Positions 44,146 through 57,979 of a stretch of 64,000 bases of DNA are shown here, piece by piece. The stretch spans positions 16,331,575-16,395,574 of the forward strand of contig NC_051430.1 of NCBI RefSeq assembly GCF_001649575.2. The letters run 5' to 3'. Positions within the stretch are counted from its first letter, which is position 1, and each line of letters starts with the position of its first letter. Under the pieces are notes generated by a model that saw only the letters and a list, made by a program, of their open reading frames with translations, searched no databases and was not told where the DNA came from. The DNA is from Kryptolebias marmoratus (Eukaryota; Chordata; Actinopteri; Cyprinodontiformes; Rivulidae). The translations under genes and the position numbers were made by a program.

Positions 44146-47100
44146 AAATTCCTATCATATGCTTTCTTATGAACATTTAACTGTGTGTGTATGGTATCAT
44201 ACATTAACACATCTTGATGTAAATTTGATATTTAAGTATCCAAGCCACGTTTCTTCACCCTTATCAAAAAATGAAATGGTAGTGATGTTCTGTAATCCCA
44301 CAGAAAGGCCTTTTTCATTTCCTCTGAAATTCCTGAAAATTGAGTTAACAATGTCTCATTACATTTCCGACTAAAGCAAGGGACCTTAGGGGCTTGATCC
44401 ATAGATGAGGACGAGTACTCTTGTTCTGTCGTGTCTTACAGAGATGCACAGAGAAAAGGTCCTTAAGAACATCTCTTCTCGCACTTGGACAGGAGGCGCA
44501 ATTATGCCTGCCACGATTTCAGCAGAAACGCACAGATACCCGTCACGTTGAGTGGGTTTGCAGGCTGTGGGCGGCGTGCCAGGGGAAGGTCAGAGTGCCC
44601 ATCTTGTATCCAGATTTGTCGGTGCTGCTCCTACATGTGTTTTGTCAGGGCTGCGCAGTCTGGAGGAATCCTGAAATAGGAGTGGTGATTGCTGTGATTG
44701 CGACGCAGCAATACATATTTCTCCAGAGATGCAGGGGGTTGAATAATTTCTTGAATATTTTTTAACTGAGTTGTATTTAAAAAAAAAAAAAAATAAATAA
44801 ATAAATAAAGGACATCTGAATAACTTCATGTAATATGATACAAAACGAGTCAGCTTAAAAGATTAGCATTACAGACCAAGTTTTTTTGTTATACTAAAAT
44901 ACGCTGATGCACAAAAAACAGCTATACCTCGATGTTAGCACATAAAACAGAACACGGTTTGAGCTTTACGCAATCAGTCTCTGGATCTGTTCATAATTCA
45001 TGTGGAGTAGGGCACTAAACACACCGTGAAAGTGGGTGTCAGAATGAGGAGGACGCTCTCAGGGGGATTCCCATTCCTGCATTTGTACCTTATCCATACC
45101 TTTTCACAGGTCCCATCTGTTTGCCTGCTCAAATCCCCCTGGCCTGTGCTAAACACAGTGCTGTGCTCTCCTCCACGACTGGTGAGGGAAAAATGAATGG
45201 GCAATATTTGGTATTTAAATGTGGTCTCTGTGATGCATGGTATTGCTCTTTTGAAGCGATTTCCCCAGAGTAACATTTAGCTACTGCTGAGCAGGTTACA
45301 CACGCGGGCTGGGTGAGTTAGCAGCACCCACACATTTAAGTTGAATAGACTGGAAAATGAATAGCAGATGAAGTTGAGAGGGAATAAGTAATGCCTCAGC
45401 AGCAGAATGCAGTTATTGTGTTTGAGTTACTTTGTAAAACAGATTTTTCTCTGAGGATGCTCATTTCCTCATGACTCAGTTCACTTTGTGAGGCAATTAC
45501 GCTTCCAAAACCCGAGCACATAGCCTCTTCAGCTTCAACACAACGCAACATAGAAGCAGAAACACAGTGCTCCTGTCAGATTGAACGACTGATTATACAT
45601 CTGGAATGGAAAGCGTGATGATTACTATACATGTACACCTCAGGAGAGAGGCGTTCTCTTGTGTTACAAGTGTGACACTCTGAAACCACCACCCTGCTGC
45701 GCCTGACAGGTGCAGTGAGTTGATGTTTTCTGGATCCTCAGCAGGGGCACTGGACAGGATATCACGCCCTCTGATCCCAAACACTGTCCCCTGCCGACTC
45801 TGAGGATGCCTGCCTTTTGTCTCAAGCCTGGCTGGTGACAAGTACCTCTTACTTCCCTGTGGTCTCCTGGGGCAGCTGTCATGGTGAACAGAGTCCCCAC
45901 CACAGACTACACTGTATTAATACCTACAAATCATTTTACACCCATTAATAACACATGGAACTTGTTCCCTGAGGATGTATTCATCACCATGGCGGCCAAG
46001 ATTTATTTGATCATTACAAATAAATTGAAAAGCAAGTTTATTATGTGACCAATTAGAAAAGTAGGACAAATCTCACATATTACAAGAATGCTTATTTGGC
46101 CAGACTTCAGATATAAGGAGGAAAAAAATCTTTTGTCTAACATCTCTTTTCATGCGTGCAAATTGAGATCTATACAAAGACAAATTATTATTGTTTTTAT
46201 GAGTACAAGTACCCAATCAAACTAAAGAGATCAGTATGTTATTTAGCATTGCGGGATTTCAGATGAGCTGTGCCTTTTTCTTTTTATCCTAACTGATTTT
46301 AAATTATGCATTAATGTGGACTCAATAACAATTCAGTTATTGAAGGCTAATGAGAAAGAGAAATGTGTTTTCAGCCCATCTTTTCTGTTTGCCTGTCTGA
46401 CTTGACTGCTTGGGGTTGTCATGGTGCTCTGAGCTCCTGGTGTGGCATATTAGGCAGGACAATTGTTATTAAGCACATTTCAAGCTCAATTACCACTCAA
46501 ATGCACAGCCATCAAAGCTCTATCATGGGCTCCCAGCAGATGGTTGCAGGTGTAAGGTAGACACGGGTGGCAATGTCTTTGTCAGGCTAGAAGCTGATTT
46601 CTAAAGAGAGGAAAAATTTGACAATAAATAATAAATATTAACTGAAATTTTGCAAGACCTTAATAAAGTAGATAAGTTTAAAATGTTAATAATGCTATAA
46701 TTTGTTAAAAGTCATAACTCAGTGACCTTCAAATCACACATCTAATCACTTCTCCATTTAACGGGAATGGAGTTTGCCAGGTTATATAATTACATTAAAT
46801 TTTATTATTATGTATTAGATTTCATTATATATATGTATATATGCATATATATCCATACATAGATTCATCTTACACATATGACTATGATACTTATGCACAT
46901 CTCTGTCAGCAAAGACTTGTATGGTTAAACAGTGCTTCTTTAGGACTCTTGTCATAAATTGAAGCTTTAACTAAGAAAAACAATCTTTTTATCTGCCTAA
47001 TAACAATAGTTTTGTTCTAAAGCCTGAGGAACATCCACACCTCTCTACACTTCCACGCGATTTCTTTTGTTTGTAAATGTTTTTTTTTATCAAGCAGATT

Positions 47101-48839
47101 GACAATCTGATTCACTTGTCATTCAACCTTACATTACATTAGAACACATTAAGTATCAAACCAAAGAGTGAATTGACAAAGTCAATTGAAAACTATGCAT
47201 GGGGAAATAAATAGTTAAAAAAATAATAGTTTAACCAAACTGAAAAGGCAAATATCAGTCTTAAACTGTATTTAATGTTTTGACTATAGGAAAAAATACT
47301 AGTTTTAAGATGATTTTTCTAAAAAAGCTTTTAAAAATTGTATTTGCAGTTTAATTATTTTGTAATTCCAGGATCAGGAATTCAATGAATAAAGTAAAGA
47401 GAAGTAAGCTCTCGTTCTGTTCAGTCTGGGTACTTAGTAATTTTACAACATAAACACTAATGAGCAACAGTTTGAAGTAATCTGTTATAGTTCAATATTT
47501 TGCTCCTGAGAAGCCAGTTTTGTTTGTAATTTTCAAAGTATTTTTTTCCAGTCAGTTTTTCTCTTTTGAGACCATATTCCTCAAGCAATATGATACCTGT
47601 AGGGCCACTTTTGTCTGGAAATATTTGAAACACTGAAGGTTCCAGAGCTCACTGCAGGCTATTTCATACAAAAAGTGGTATTATTCAACCTCCCCATTAT
47701 TAACTCAATTTTAACTTTAAATCATGCCATATCTTCTGTACCAGAAGTTAAAAGTTTGAACTATTTTGCACTTTCTTTTGCGTTTTGTTAGGCGTTGGTT
47801 TTTTGCCATGATTACAGTATATATTTCATTTAATTATGGAAAAAACAATAGCTAATAACACCCCATCAGTATTGTCGCTAATGATATGCACCAGAAAGGA
47901 AATCTGACTGTTTCTTGTTTTGTTTTTGTTTTTTTCTCTCCACACTGAGATTTTGAAAATTCATGGCTTAAATCTGAACTTTGTGTTTAGAAAAGATATG
48001 AGATAACCCTTAGGTGGTGACTCAGTATTGCAGTCAGTTAAAACTATGTAAAGTTATGCACATTCAAAGATAAGCTCACTGCAGATTTACCCAGTAGGGG
48101 CAAAACCACTTATTTACTTTAGCCTGTCAGGAAAAAATACCCATGCTAGAAGGAAGACAAATAATCTATAACTCCAGGCTTAATTTAAAACCTCAAAACT
48201 GAGAGGAAAAAGTTTCGCTGTCTGTTAGTATTTCACTTGTGGCTTATAGAAAAAACATGTTATCATATGTAATCATTTCAGTATATTTTAAGATCATACA
48301 GAAATTTAATCAAAATGTGTAGATGTTGACGATATTTATCAAGTATGTTTGCTTGATTTAAATTTCAATCATCTTAGCAGGATATAAATTTTGTAAAAGA
48401 GCTTTGGAGCCTCCAAACAAATTTAAAAGACCCAATGAAATCAGTTGTGTAATTTATATATATTCATCTCAAAACACTTGAGTGTGATGCAGCAAAGATG
48501 AAAATAACTCAAAAAGCTGCACGGTTCGGGTGATTATGATAATGTTGATCTGCTAATGTCATTTTGACTCTGAGGCTAAAGGAGCTATCGTTACATGTAG
48601 CAGTCATCCCAATAAATCAAATCAAACGCTTTGGTTTGTCTCCAGAACATCCTAGAGATATAACAGCAGCAATCTTTGAACTGTAAATCGCATTTGAAAA
48701 CTGTTCACATCTCCAATTTGCCTTGTTTTAGCTACTTATCAGGATATCTCCTGTGTAAAAGTGAGTGCGTTGGAGAAGCTTCAGTTAGCCTATTTAACCA
48801 CCCACCTGGGCAAATACCACCCACCTTGGCATCTGAGTC

Positions 48840-49150
48840 ACACTCTGCTTTCTCTTTCACACAGACTGAGCAGGAGAATCAGCATCGGGAGAAGCAGCAG
48901 CGCAGCTCAGGACAGCTCTGTGCAGTGTGCGCGAGTGTGGGTGGAACGGCCTTATGGCTTCAGTCATTCAACCAACCGTGAGGGCATCAAAAAGACCCGA
49001 GAAGAGACCGAGAGGCAGAGAAAGCGCAAAAGAAAGAGGGAGAAAAGGAGAGAAAAACAACAACTCAAAGCAAAATGTCAAATAAAGAATCTGAGAAAAT
49101 GAGGAGGAGGAGGAGGGATGCATAGACAGAAAGTGAAGGAAAAGAAGAAA
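48840..49150 (+). other. Purine-rich segment, possible 5' untranslated exon
   Basis: From ACAGACTGAGCAGGAGAATC through GCAGCAGCGCAGCTCAGGAC to a long AG-rich run (AAAGAGGGAGAAAAGGAGAG). It is more GC-rich than its surroundings, with a few CpGs and GTGAGG at 48978 as a possible splice donor. The texture resembles teleost 5' UTR exons, but no coding sequence or promoter motif confirms it. Confidence 0.18.
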
Positions 49151-50120
49151 AAAAAAAGCCAAGAGGGAGCAGTACAGACAGGCCAGACACAAGTGGAGTG
49201 AGTGTGTAGAGATGAGTATGCAGAGCAAACAAAAGAAACACGACAAACATGTTCTTCTCTGCATACACAGCCTGACACATGGAGCCACTGATGAGAGCAG
49301 CAATATTACCCCCGGCACAGCTCAGCTTATATACCCCGCAACTTCCTTCAGCAGGATTGTTAGGAGGAAGCTCAGCCCTGAAGCTTTTGTTCTGCCAAGT
49401 AACATTAGGAAGCAGAAGTGGCAGGTCTTGCTTCTTAGATGGCACTGATGTTGGCAAAGACTGTGAGACCAGCTAAACACAAGAGAGGAGGATCACTCAG
49501 AAATGATAAAAGTGACATTTATAGACTTCCCAATGTTAAAGTGATGCTTATAAAATGTTTAAAATTTTGCACTTTTTAAAACTGTTTAGATATGTCAGCA
49601 ATGTTTCAAATTTCCATGTTTCTGGCATATATACTGTATATTTTGAAAGATTGAAATGACTTTTTTTGTAATCAAAGACTTCTTGATGTGCTATATTTCA
49701 AGAGATTATGAAAAACTATCAAAAAAGGGCAACACTTCAGTTTTCCCCACCCTCTTTGTGTTTTCGTATTTTTCCAAAAAAAAATAAAAAATTCAATACA
49801 TTTGCTTCCTTCTCCTCTGGCTATCACAGTCAAAGCTTGAAACGCTAAGCTCCTCAACACAGTGAGGTTCTCGGTTCTCAGAATTGATCCCATCTTACTT
49901 TAAGTCAAACCTTCACTGTCAGCAGAAAACAGCCTTTTGCTCTTTTTTTTGTGCTAAAACTCCTTGTATTATCTGTTCATTTGCAATTTCCTTTTAGCAA
50001 TAAACAGATGAAAAATCTTTTTAAGCTAACAGTGAGACCAGTACTTCTCAATAGCTCCTCCTGATCCCATCAAGGAATCTTTGTTTTTAACTGCTAGAGC
50101 GATAATGCTTCTGTTTGACG

Positions 50121-50141
50121 AAAAAAAAAAAAAAAAAAAAA
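50121..50141. repeat. Poly-A tract (21 bp)
   Basis: Uninterrupted A run followed by AGAAAACATGG. It could be a retroposon tail, but nothing recognisable precedes it. Confidence 0.9.
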
Positions 50142-53100
50142 GAAAACATGGATTCCTAAGCCATGAGGAGAATGCTTGTTGTTTCATCCCCATCACTGGC
50201 TGAATGTGTTGTCTTAATGTGATTAGTTAGACTTTAAAGCCTGCCAGGCCTGTTTCTCTCACATGCTCTCTCTCCCTTTTTTCCCCATTCCTGTAGTTCG
50301 TCTACAAGCAAAATGTTAAGTTTTCTCACTCAGTATTCAAAATGATACATGTTAACTTAAAATGAAAAAAATAAACAATTTCAGTTAAAATAAACTTAAA
50401 ATGACCGAAGTGGTGCATGCACACAAATAATATTTTCTGACTGTTCACTTGTTCCTTCTCCCTGTTTGACATGTGTCCTTTCTCTAGATTAAATCTACCT
50501 CAACTTTATTTTTTATTAGTTTGACAAAATAAATTGTCTTTCATAGCAGTCTGACAATCCAAAAGTAATTTGTAAACTTGGAGCCTGTATGAGATCTGTG
50601 TTGGGACTGATTAAATTAGCTTAACACTGGCATCACACCAACTGATTTTAATTTTATTTTGTAGTTGAAGACATTTTGCAAAGATCTTAGCTGACTGTAG
50701 CTAAGATCCCTGACCCAAAGATTTCAGCTTTCCAAAACTTACAATGGGTACCCTGTCATTTTCCTTTTAATTCACACCTTCATGCATGTGGCCAAAGCAT
50801 CTCTTTTATGGGTTTTGTTTGACTGGCTCACAACAACTCTCCATTGGGAGGGGAGTGAGTTCAACCTGCATGTAAATCTAGTTTGGACAAAGGAGCATCT
50901 TATGCAGCTTAAGGTTTGGAACTCCACACTCTCCAGTTTTGAACTGAGAAGCTCCCCAGATGGTAAGCAAAATGTGCTCAGCTACACAAAAGAGGTCCAG
51001 TTGCTTTTTTTGATTACGCTTTTGATTAAGTCTTCAAAGTAAAATGAACGAGTTAGCCGGACTTTGATTTGATAGTAGTAACATCTGTAAGCAATATAAT
51101 TGGATTTAAGTTTTCTACCACATAATGCATTTTGAAGTTGCCAAAATGGAAGTGCAAACAGATGTGAATCAAAAGGTGAGCACTGTGAATAAGTAACCAA
51201 TCAATCACAGCTTATGTGTATCACAAATTATTATTGCTTGCCACATTGAAAGGCAAGCAATCGATTAATGACTACACTCTTTATCCTTGGAAAGTGTGAC
51301 TGAAAACTATTACTTTACAGAAGTTAGATCATATTCCACAGTATGTAAGACAAAGAACACCATGCAAAAAGATACTCAAAATGAGAAAGAGACAGAAATG
51401 ACAGTGCTGTAATCAAAAACGAGATTCATCTTAAATTACATTTTAAAAAAAAAACACTCCTAGCTTTTGTGTTGAAGGAGCTTTGTGTTGAAGGAGATCT
51501 CTATCGTTTTTCTTCTTTCATATCTATCATCTTTCCTGTCTTTCTTTTTCTCCATTCACTTCCCTTCTCTTTCTTTTCCAGCTCAACCAATCCATTCAGT
51601 TACTTAAATCATTTTCATCACATGGCATAAAGAAACAAATAAAATGGAGGAAGGAGGGGGCTGGCCATCAGGGTGAAGGAGGTGCAGATGTAGTAGAGGT
51701 AATAAGACAGAAGTCTACTCATGCTGGAGGGGGGGCTACAAGGATAGAGACTAAGAAATAACAAAAAGGTAATTTATGTGGGACAGTACAGTAGAGGTAG
51801 GGAGTAATATGCCGACTCAGAAAGTCAATGTGAAGGCAGCAGGGCGTTGTTTGTTTTTTCAGCACCTCACTGGCGCTATGGGATGGGGTTTGAGTGAAGG
51901 CCAGTGGCCACAGCTTGCCATGGAGGGTCCAGTGATGAATGTTCACAGGCAATCTAGGACACTGCAGCAGAACCGCCATCAATTCAGCAGCCGAATCGCA
52001 GCACGACTGGGAGTAGCAGGGAATATGTCTGGTCATATCTGTGCAAAACGTGAGTACCTACAAATTCCATTGTGTTTAAAAAGTGTGTGTGTGTGTGTTT
52101 TTTTTAACCTCTTATGGGGGAAGGGGTTAACGTATTACAGCTGTCTCTTGGCTGTGGGAAGTAGCTGAGCAATGCTTCCCATTGGTCATTCCCATGAACT
52201 CTTGCTCTTTAAGGGGCATAGTGGGAGGCAACAGTGAGGACACAGGAGTGGTTCAGCAGCGGCTGGGCCGTACACCACCAAAATACCAATTTAGCTGAAA
52301 ATGTTTGTCTTTGGCACATATAAATTACAGATGGCATCAATTCTGCTACACGTTTTTGCAAACATAGACAGATATTTTATGACAGAACCCAGACACTTAA
52401 ACAAAACTCCAGCAATAATCATACTTTTTTTTTACCCCTTTCTTTTTTCTCCAGCTAAGATCTCTGGCCTCAACCCAAGACTCTATTATATGCCTTGTTA
52501 TTGCTACAATATGAGACACATTTCAACAGGTTTTGTTGGAAGTGAAGTCTCCCAGGGTCTCTTTCGTGAAATGGGCATGATTAGGACAAGAGTGGGCATT
52601 ACACCTAAAAAAGAGCCAGGAAAATGGACCCGCATGATGGTAAAGGCAAATAATCTCAAGAACATGATGAATTTTACTAGCATATAACAGTTTTCTTACC
52701 ATCCCCTGCAGCAGAGTACATTTTACTGTGAAGGAAACGGCACAAATAATCATGTTGCCTTTGCCTTATCAAAATGTTCTTTGGGGAGCTTCAAGAGACA
52801 GCTAAACTTCTCTGCCCCTCACAGTCACAGAGATAGAAAATACTTTTCCTGGAGGAAAAATATCACAGCTTCTTCTTTTTTTCCATTTTTCTTTCTGGCT
52901 CCAGCTAGCTGGATGTCTCATTTAAAGCATATAGCCTGTGACAAATGTTTCTGTAATTTATTTGATCACGTTAAAACTGGGCATAAGTTTGTTTGCGGTG
53001 GCAGTGTTTGTTGAGTTCAGGTCAGCCAGTCTGTCTCCCACACTGGCTTGTCGGATGAGTAGGAAGGTACAAACAAATTGCCTGTACCCCTAAAGAAACA

Positions 53101-56100
53101 CTGCATTTGACCTTTTTAGCTACAAAGAAAACTGTAGCACAAAATAATTATTTCATTAGCATGGCCAGCTCTACTGGTAAAGCTGCATGGAGATAGATTC
53201 CACTATAACAGGAAAGATCAATTGTAGCCTTTCCTTTGGTGTGTTATTTCTTGGTATTTCAGAATTCACACCCAACCTTCCCACTTTAGAGAGAGTTTGA
53301 AATTGTGACACGTCACATGCTGTCCAAAGCACACTGGAGACTCATATGAGTAATCATTAACATTCTCATATTCCTTACATAGCTTGCAGATAAAGGTCAT
53401 TAACAAATCAAAGATAAAGTCTCACAATGTGCTGCATATCTGCACACAGTCATGATTAAAAGTGGGGAAAGTAGAAGGGTGCTGCACCACCATTTGAAGT
53501 GAGAAACTATTATATAACTGGTCAATATCCAACGAGATTTGGTAGTTAAAATAATGTGAAATAGAAAAAATTTTGTCTTTCTTCTCTTTTCTTTCTTAAT
53601 TTTTAAATATCAGAACAGTGTTAAACACCAGGCCTTCATCCTGTGTGCTGCGAATAAAATGACAGTGTTTATAAAACTTTATTTAGTTTTTAAGTCAATT
53701 TTTTCAGCAGCATCACTGATTTAAAGGATTTCATGGACAGCAGGGGTATTTTATTCAAAATACAGAAAATAAGCTTTCATAATCTGTTTTTGATGAGAGC
53801 TGAACAGTATATCTTTTTAGTGTTTTAAATAGCTGCACTTTTGTTATTGGTAAATTCTAGTTCCTGATTGTCACCGGGTATCTTTGTTTGCAGCAATGCT
53901 AATTTGAGCCTCTCCTTGTGTATTGTGTTTGTTGTTACTAAACTAACAATAGATGCTTGTGTTTGTAGATTAGTTTGGTTTGAGATTCTCACCTAGTAAA
54001 CTGGGCAACATTGCTTTTGATTTGCAACAGGTTTACCAGTTCTGGGTCTTAGTTTTTTCAGTTGCTAAACTTCCCATCATTCATGATTTAAATCCTGTGT
54101 TTGATTATTTTGTCTTGCTCTATTGCTGCTAGCCATAATAATGCATTACCACGGTGAAGAATCAAGAATCAGCAAAGGGTATTTAATTTTCAAAATTTAC
54201 CAGAATCTATAGATATTGTCTCCACATAGTCTGTTAATACCCAGCATGGTGTCAGACTATAGACCAGATTTATGTAACTTTTATTTGATTTAACAGAAGT
54301 TCATACAAAGTAACCCAAAAATATTTTTATTCATTACTTTTTTCAGCACATAATATACTAGTAAAATATTAATAATTTTGTCATCTGATTAATTACTCAT
54401 TTAATATTACCCAACACTGTTCATTAAAAAGTAGACATCAGTACTTTTTTAAAGAAATCAACAGTTAACATAATCATTTTAATTTTAATTTTTGTAAAAA
54501 GTAATTGTATGTTTTGAGTGTTTTATTAGTACATATTGTTGAAGTATCACCCCAATATGAAATACTGGTTCTTATGCTGAACAAACAATTCTTTTTTTTT
54601 TCCATATCTGCTTTTTTTTCTTTTTTCAGGGTGGTGTGAATTGGAACCTATCTTCGCTGACACCAGTCAAGAGGAGGCATACACAGATCACTGTCTATCA
54701 AATGGACAACACAGGAACAAACACACCTACATCTTTTGGTTAGGCTTAGACATTTAAAATTATGTAGTTACTTCCAGGTATCGAGCAATTTTCTCTTTTC
54801 AATTTGCATAATGAGTGAGAAATGGTAAACACGCAGCATTTATATGGAAGTGCATGATGTGACATAGGCCAAGCAACATTTATAGTGCACTGTACATTGA
54901 GGTCACATCCTCAAATTGCTCAAACTCACACACTGTTGATGACTTTGGGGGAAATTTAGGACTTAAAGAGACTTAAAATGTGAATCAAGAAAGTCAAGCC
55001 TTGGATCCTTGACTTTGTATTGGATCAATGAAGTTCCATCTGGTAAACAATAGCTCAATTTGAAATGGTAGATTATAATGCCATTATTATTTTTTAAATG
55101 CAGTTCGAGTTAAATTGCATCTGTGTAGTTTACAATTAATTTGGATTGCTGTTGAAAATGCACAGATTTTAATTTTGCGTCTAGTTTATATTTTCCCATA
55201 GAATCTGGCTAATATTTTACCATCCAACATCCTGGTGAATTAAGCATGTGTAGGGAAATGTCTACAAAACACTGACACTGAGGACAGAGAAAGGTCTCTG
55301 CACATGTAAATTGTTGGTTGGGCTATGAATAGATGTCCATTGAGGACTGAGTGTCACTGCCAGTCTCATGCAGACGCCAGAGAAATATTATGGCTGTGGC
55401 GGAAATTAATTGTGGGCATAGAGGGTTCCTCTTCTATCCCAAGACAGCACCGGTGTCAGAAAGGGAATAAAAGCAGTTGCCTCTGGGCATCGGCCCATGC
55501 CAAGTAAACATTAGGCATAACCCACCAAAGGAATATTTTGTAAGGTGTCTTTGAGGCCTCTCCTAGAGGGTCTTTGATTTTTATTTAAAAAAGAAAATAA
55601 AGACTTTTTGATAGTTTCAGAGGAACTGCAGAGACAAGAATTGGACCTGACAAGAAAAACACTCATAAAAATGAATGAGGCCCTAAAATGCTTTGAAATG
55701 AAGCCTCTTTACATTCAACTGTGCATTATGGAATGGAAAAAAACCTAAAATTAATTCTTCTCTATGTCACCCACTCAAAAGTAAAGAAAAAAAAAACCTG
55801 GAGAAACTATGTTACTTTTCTATAGTTACACTAAAAAGGTTAAACCATCTTTGTCAAAGAAAGACTACTCATTGTTAAGATGGAAGTGCCTCCAAATTTT
55901 CAAAGCTTTTATGGTCATCAAACTCTAAAAAGTGAAAACTGGTCCATACTCACAGATAAGGAGATAACAGTGGCTCTCTCGATGGATGAAGCAAGGTCTC
56001 TTGGTGGTCAAGTGGTTTAAAGGCCTGCCAGAAAAGCTACTTCACATTGACCACCACAGTTATAGCTTTGCAGACCAGACATTATCATTATTTAACATCT

Positions 56101-57344
56101 ACAATTCAAGTGTTACTGTCATTCTCTAAAAAGACCACATTTGGGCACAGGCATGGTTCAGTATTTGGTATATATGTTTAAAAATATCTTCATCTTTGCT
56201 GTTCACAGTAGAATTAGGGGGACCTGATTCCAACTAACAACATGTGGGACAAAAAGCTTTTTCCTGCAGGACAGCGTGGGACATATTAAATGCTAAAAGG
56301 CAGTCAAGATTTGGATGTCTAACTCAAAAAAATAAATACCCAGTAGACTGCAAATTAAAACCTGAGTTTCCTATTTTTTTTTTAAACGCAACATTCCTAA
56401 ATCTCCATAACACCATCACTTTAGCACTGCACTTGTCTAATTCTACTGGGAAAGTTACTGTACCTCATTTTGCCAGCAATAAATTTGGCCAAACTGTAAG
56501 AATACATATAGTTAATATGCAGAAAAGGTTATTTAAGTGATGACTTTCACTTATTCACATATTTACCCAGTGGTTTTTAAAAGTTTGTTACATTTATTTA
56601 TTTTAAATTTTAGATCATTTTCATAATCTGATGAAACTCAGAGTTTATTGGTGACTGCTCAGTTTCTTCAAATTTCCCTCATTGGGGGCAACTAAAGGCA
56701 ACAAAGATGTGACATGTTGACATGAGCTTCACTCCATTTGAACTCAGTTTGACTGACATCAATTACAGCCTTTATGATGACAGCATTCACCACTTTTTTC
56801 ACAATCACTGGCTATAAATCAAGTGTTGGTAAGCATTTGTCATGCAGTATTGACATTTGAAAACCAATCAAAGAGTAAGATATTATCTCAGTTTTTGGAA
56901 AAAGGGAAAGGAGGCAAAAACAGTGCGTGATGCTGCACAATGTAGGATTCCTGGTTGCCCTAAGTAGATTATAGTAAAATTAAAAATGAAAATTTTTTAG
57001 TGAATGATGTCTAAAGTAGCTTATGCTTATAAATACTGTAATAGATGCCAATTACACAAGCTCTAGTAGTTTCACTTGTTAACTGTGAAAACTTTATCAG
57101 GTATCATTTTTAATTATCAAGAACAACACCATGTAGATTATGCCATATGTTGATGTGATTTTTCTTGTGATATGATCTTACATTTGTTTCTCACCTTAAG
57201 GCAGACCACTGGAGAGAACACATGAAGGCACAAAAATGGCACCTTGTGACTCAAGCTGACTAGTTTGACATTGGCAATTTCAACAAATTTTAATCACTGG
57301 AATCTGAGGGGTCTGTGCTGTATAACCTTTTTGTGATTTTTATG

Positions 57345-57740
57345 CATCTTCTTCTTCTTTTGGTTGTTTCCTCTTGAGGGGTTGCCACAGCGAGTCATCC
57401 TCCTTTATCTCACTCTGTCCTCACTCCAGCTACCTCCATGTCCTCTCTGACTGCATCCATATGTCTCCCCTTTGTCTCTTTCCTGGGAGCTGCATCCTTC
57501 TACTAATATACCCGCTGTCCCTCCTCTGCACATATCCAAACCATCTCAGTCTGGCCTCTCTAACTTTATCTCCCAGTCCTTCAACCTGTGCTGTACCTCT
57601 GATGACCTCATTCCTAATCCTGTCCATCTTCGACACTCCCAAGGAGAACCTCAACATCCTCAGCTCTGTCACTTCAAGTTTTGTTTTGTTTTTTTTTTTA
57701 AATCAATGCCACGGTCTCCAAACCATACAACACTTTTTCT
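57345..57740 (-). mobile_element. Truncated LINE ORF2 C-terminus and 3' end (minus strand)
   Basis: On the minus strand 57672-57430 reads TELRMLRFSLGVSKMDRIRN, EVIRGTAQVEGLGDKVREAR and LRWFGYVQRRDSGYISRRM. This is the typical end of a fish non-LTR retrotransposon ORF2 (L-R-W-F-G-H-V-x-R-R). A deletion then shifts the frame; the expected RYMDAVREDMEVAG is found out of frame downstream. The 3' end is CGCTGTGGCAACCCCTCAAG, then GAAACAACCAAAAGAAGAAG, the usual GAA-tailed terminus. The 5' side still carries the complement of TTGTATGGTTTGGAGACCGTGG (57706-57727). It is 5'-truncated and inactive. Confidence 0.88.
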
Positions 57741-57895
57741 AGTTTAAATCGCTTTGTTGGATGATTATTTCCTCTAGTATCAGATGCTGTGCAGCTGGAA
57801 GGATTTTTACAGAAACCTTTTTACTTTTGGACATTTTGTTATGATGTGTAACTATAATAACAAGTGTTAACCGTGAAGAACCCTGAAGTCCAGTC

Positions 57896-57979
57896 ATGGC
57901 CAGAACCAAGCAGACCGACTGTAAATCCACCAGAGGTAAAGCTCCCAGGAAGCAGCTCGCCACCAGAGTCGCCCTTTAA
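57896..57979 (+). pseudogene. Histone H3 N-terminal pseudogene fragment
   Basis: ATG at 57896-57898 opens MARTKQTDCKSTRGKAPRKQ and then LATRVAL and TAA at 57977-57979. Histone H3 begins [20 protein letters not shown] then LATKAAR, so 20 of the first 24 residues match, including K4, K9, K14 and K18. A-R at positions 7-8 became D-C and G12 became R. Homology stops at about 57974, after which the sequence is AT-rich. The core histone fold is absent, so this cannot make a working histone. It starts 155 bp from a LINE fragment on the opposite strand. Confidence 0.93.

Larger units (their letters stand above)
43547..57344. other. Non-coding stretch, no gene recognised
   Basis: Mostly AT-rich unique DNA. 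It includes a CA/CG microsatellite, a poly-A run, AT-rich tracts near 46826-46856, a purine-rich segment at 48840-49150 (listed separately) and a short tandem duplication of TTTGTGTTGAAGGAG at 51467-51497. Short open frames near 51776-52168 and 52301-52687 show no recognisable domain. Confidence 0.5.

Noticed and set aside
48968..49457. Minus-strand open frames of 116-130 codons rich in Leu, Phe and Ser
   Set aside because: Antisense of a purine-rich tract, which gives long open frames of hydrophobic composition without a real gene.
51776..52168. Plus-strand open frame of 130 codons
   Set aside because: No recognisable motif, TG-repeat and intron-like sequence inside, no supporting splice or promoter pattern; length is possible by chance.
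52301..52687. Plus-strand open frame of 128 codons with possible acceptor at about 52455
   Set aside because: No family similarity, and it consists of low-complexity and unrelated segments.
54630..54738. Exon-like segment (T-rich tract, cag, open frame GGVNWNLSSLTPVKRRHTQI and onward, gttagg)
   Set aside because: Acceptor and donor patterns exist, but no partner exons or known domain were found; such patterns are common by chance in AT-rich DNA.
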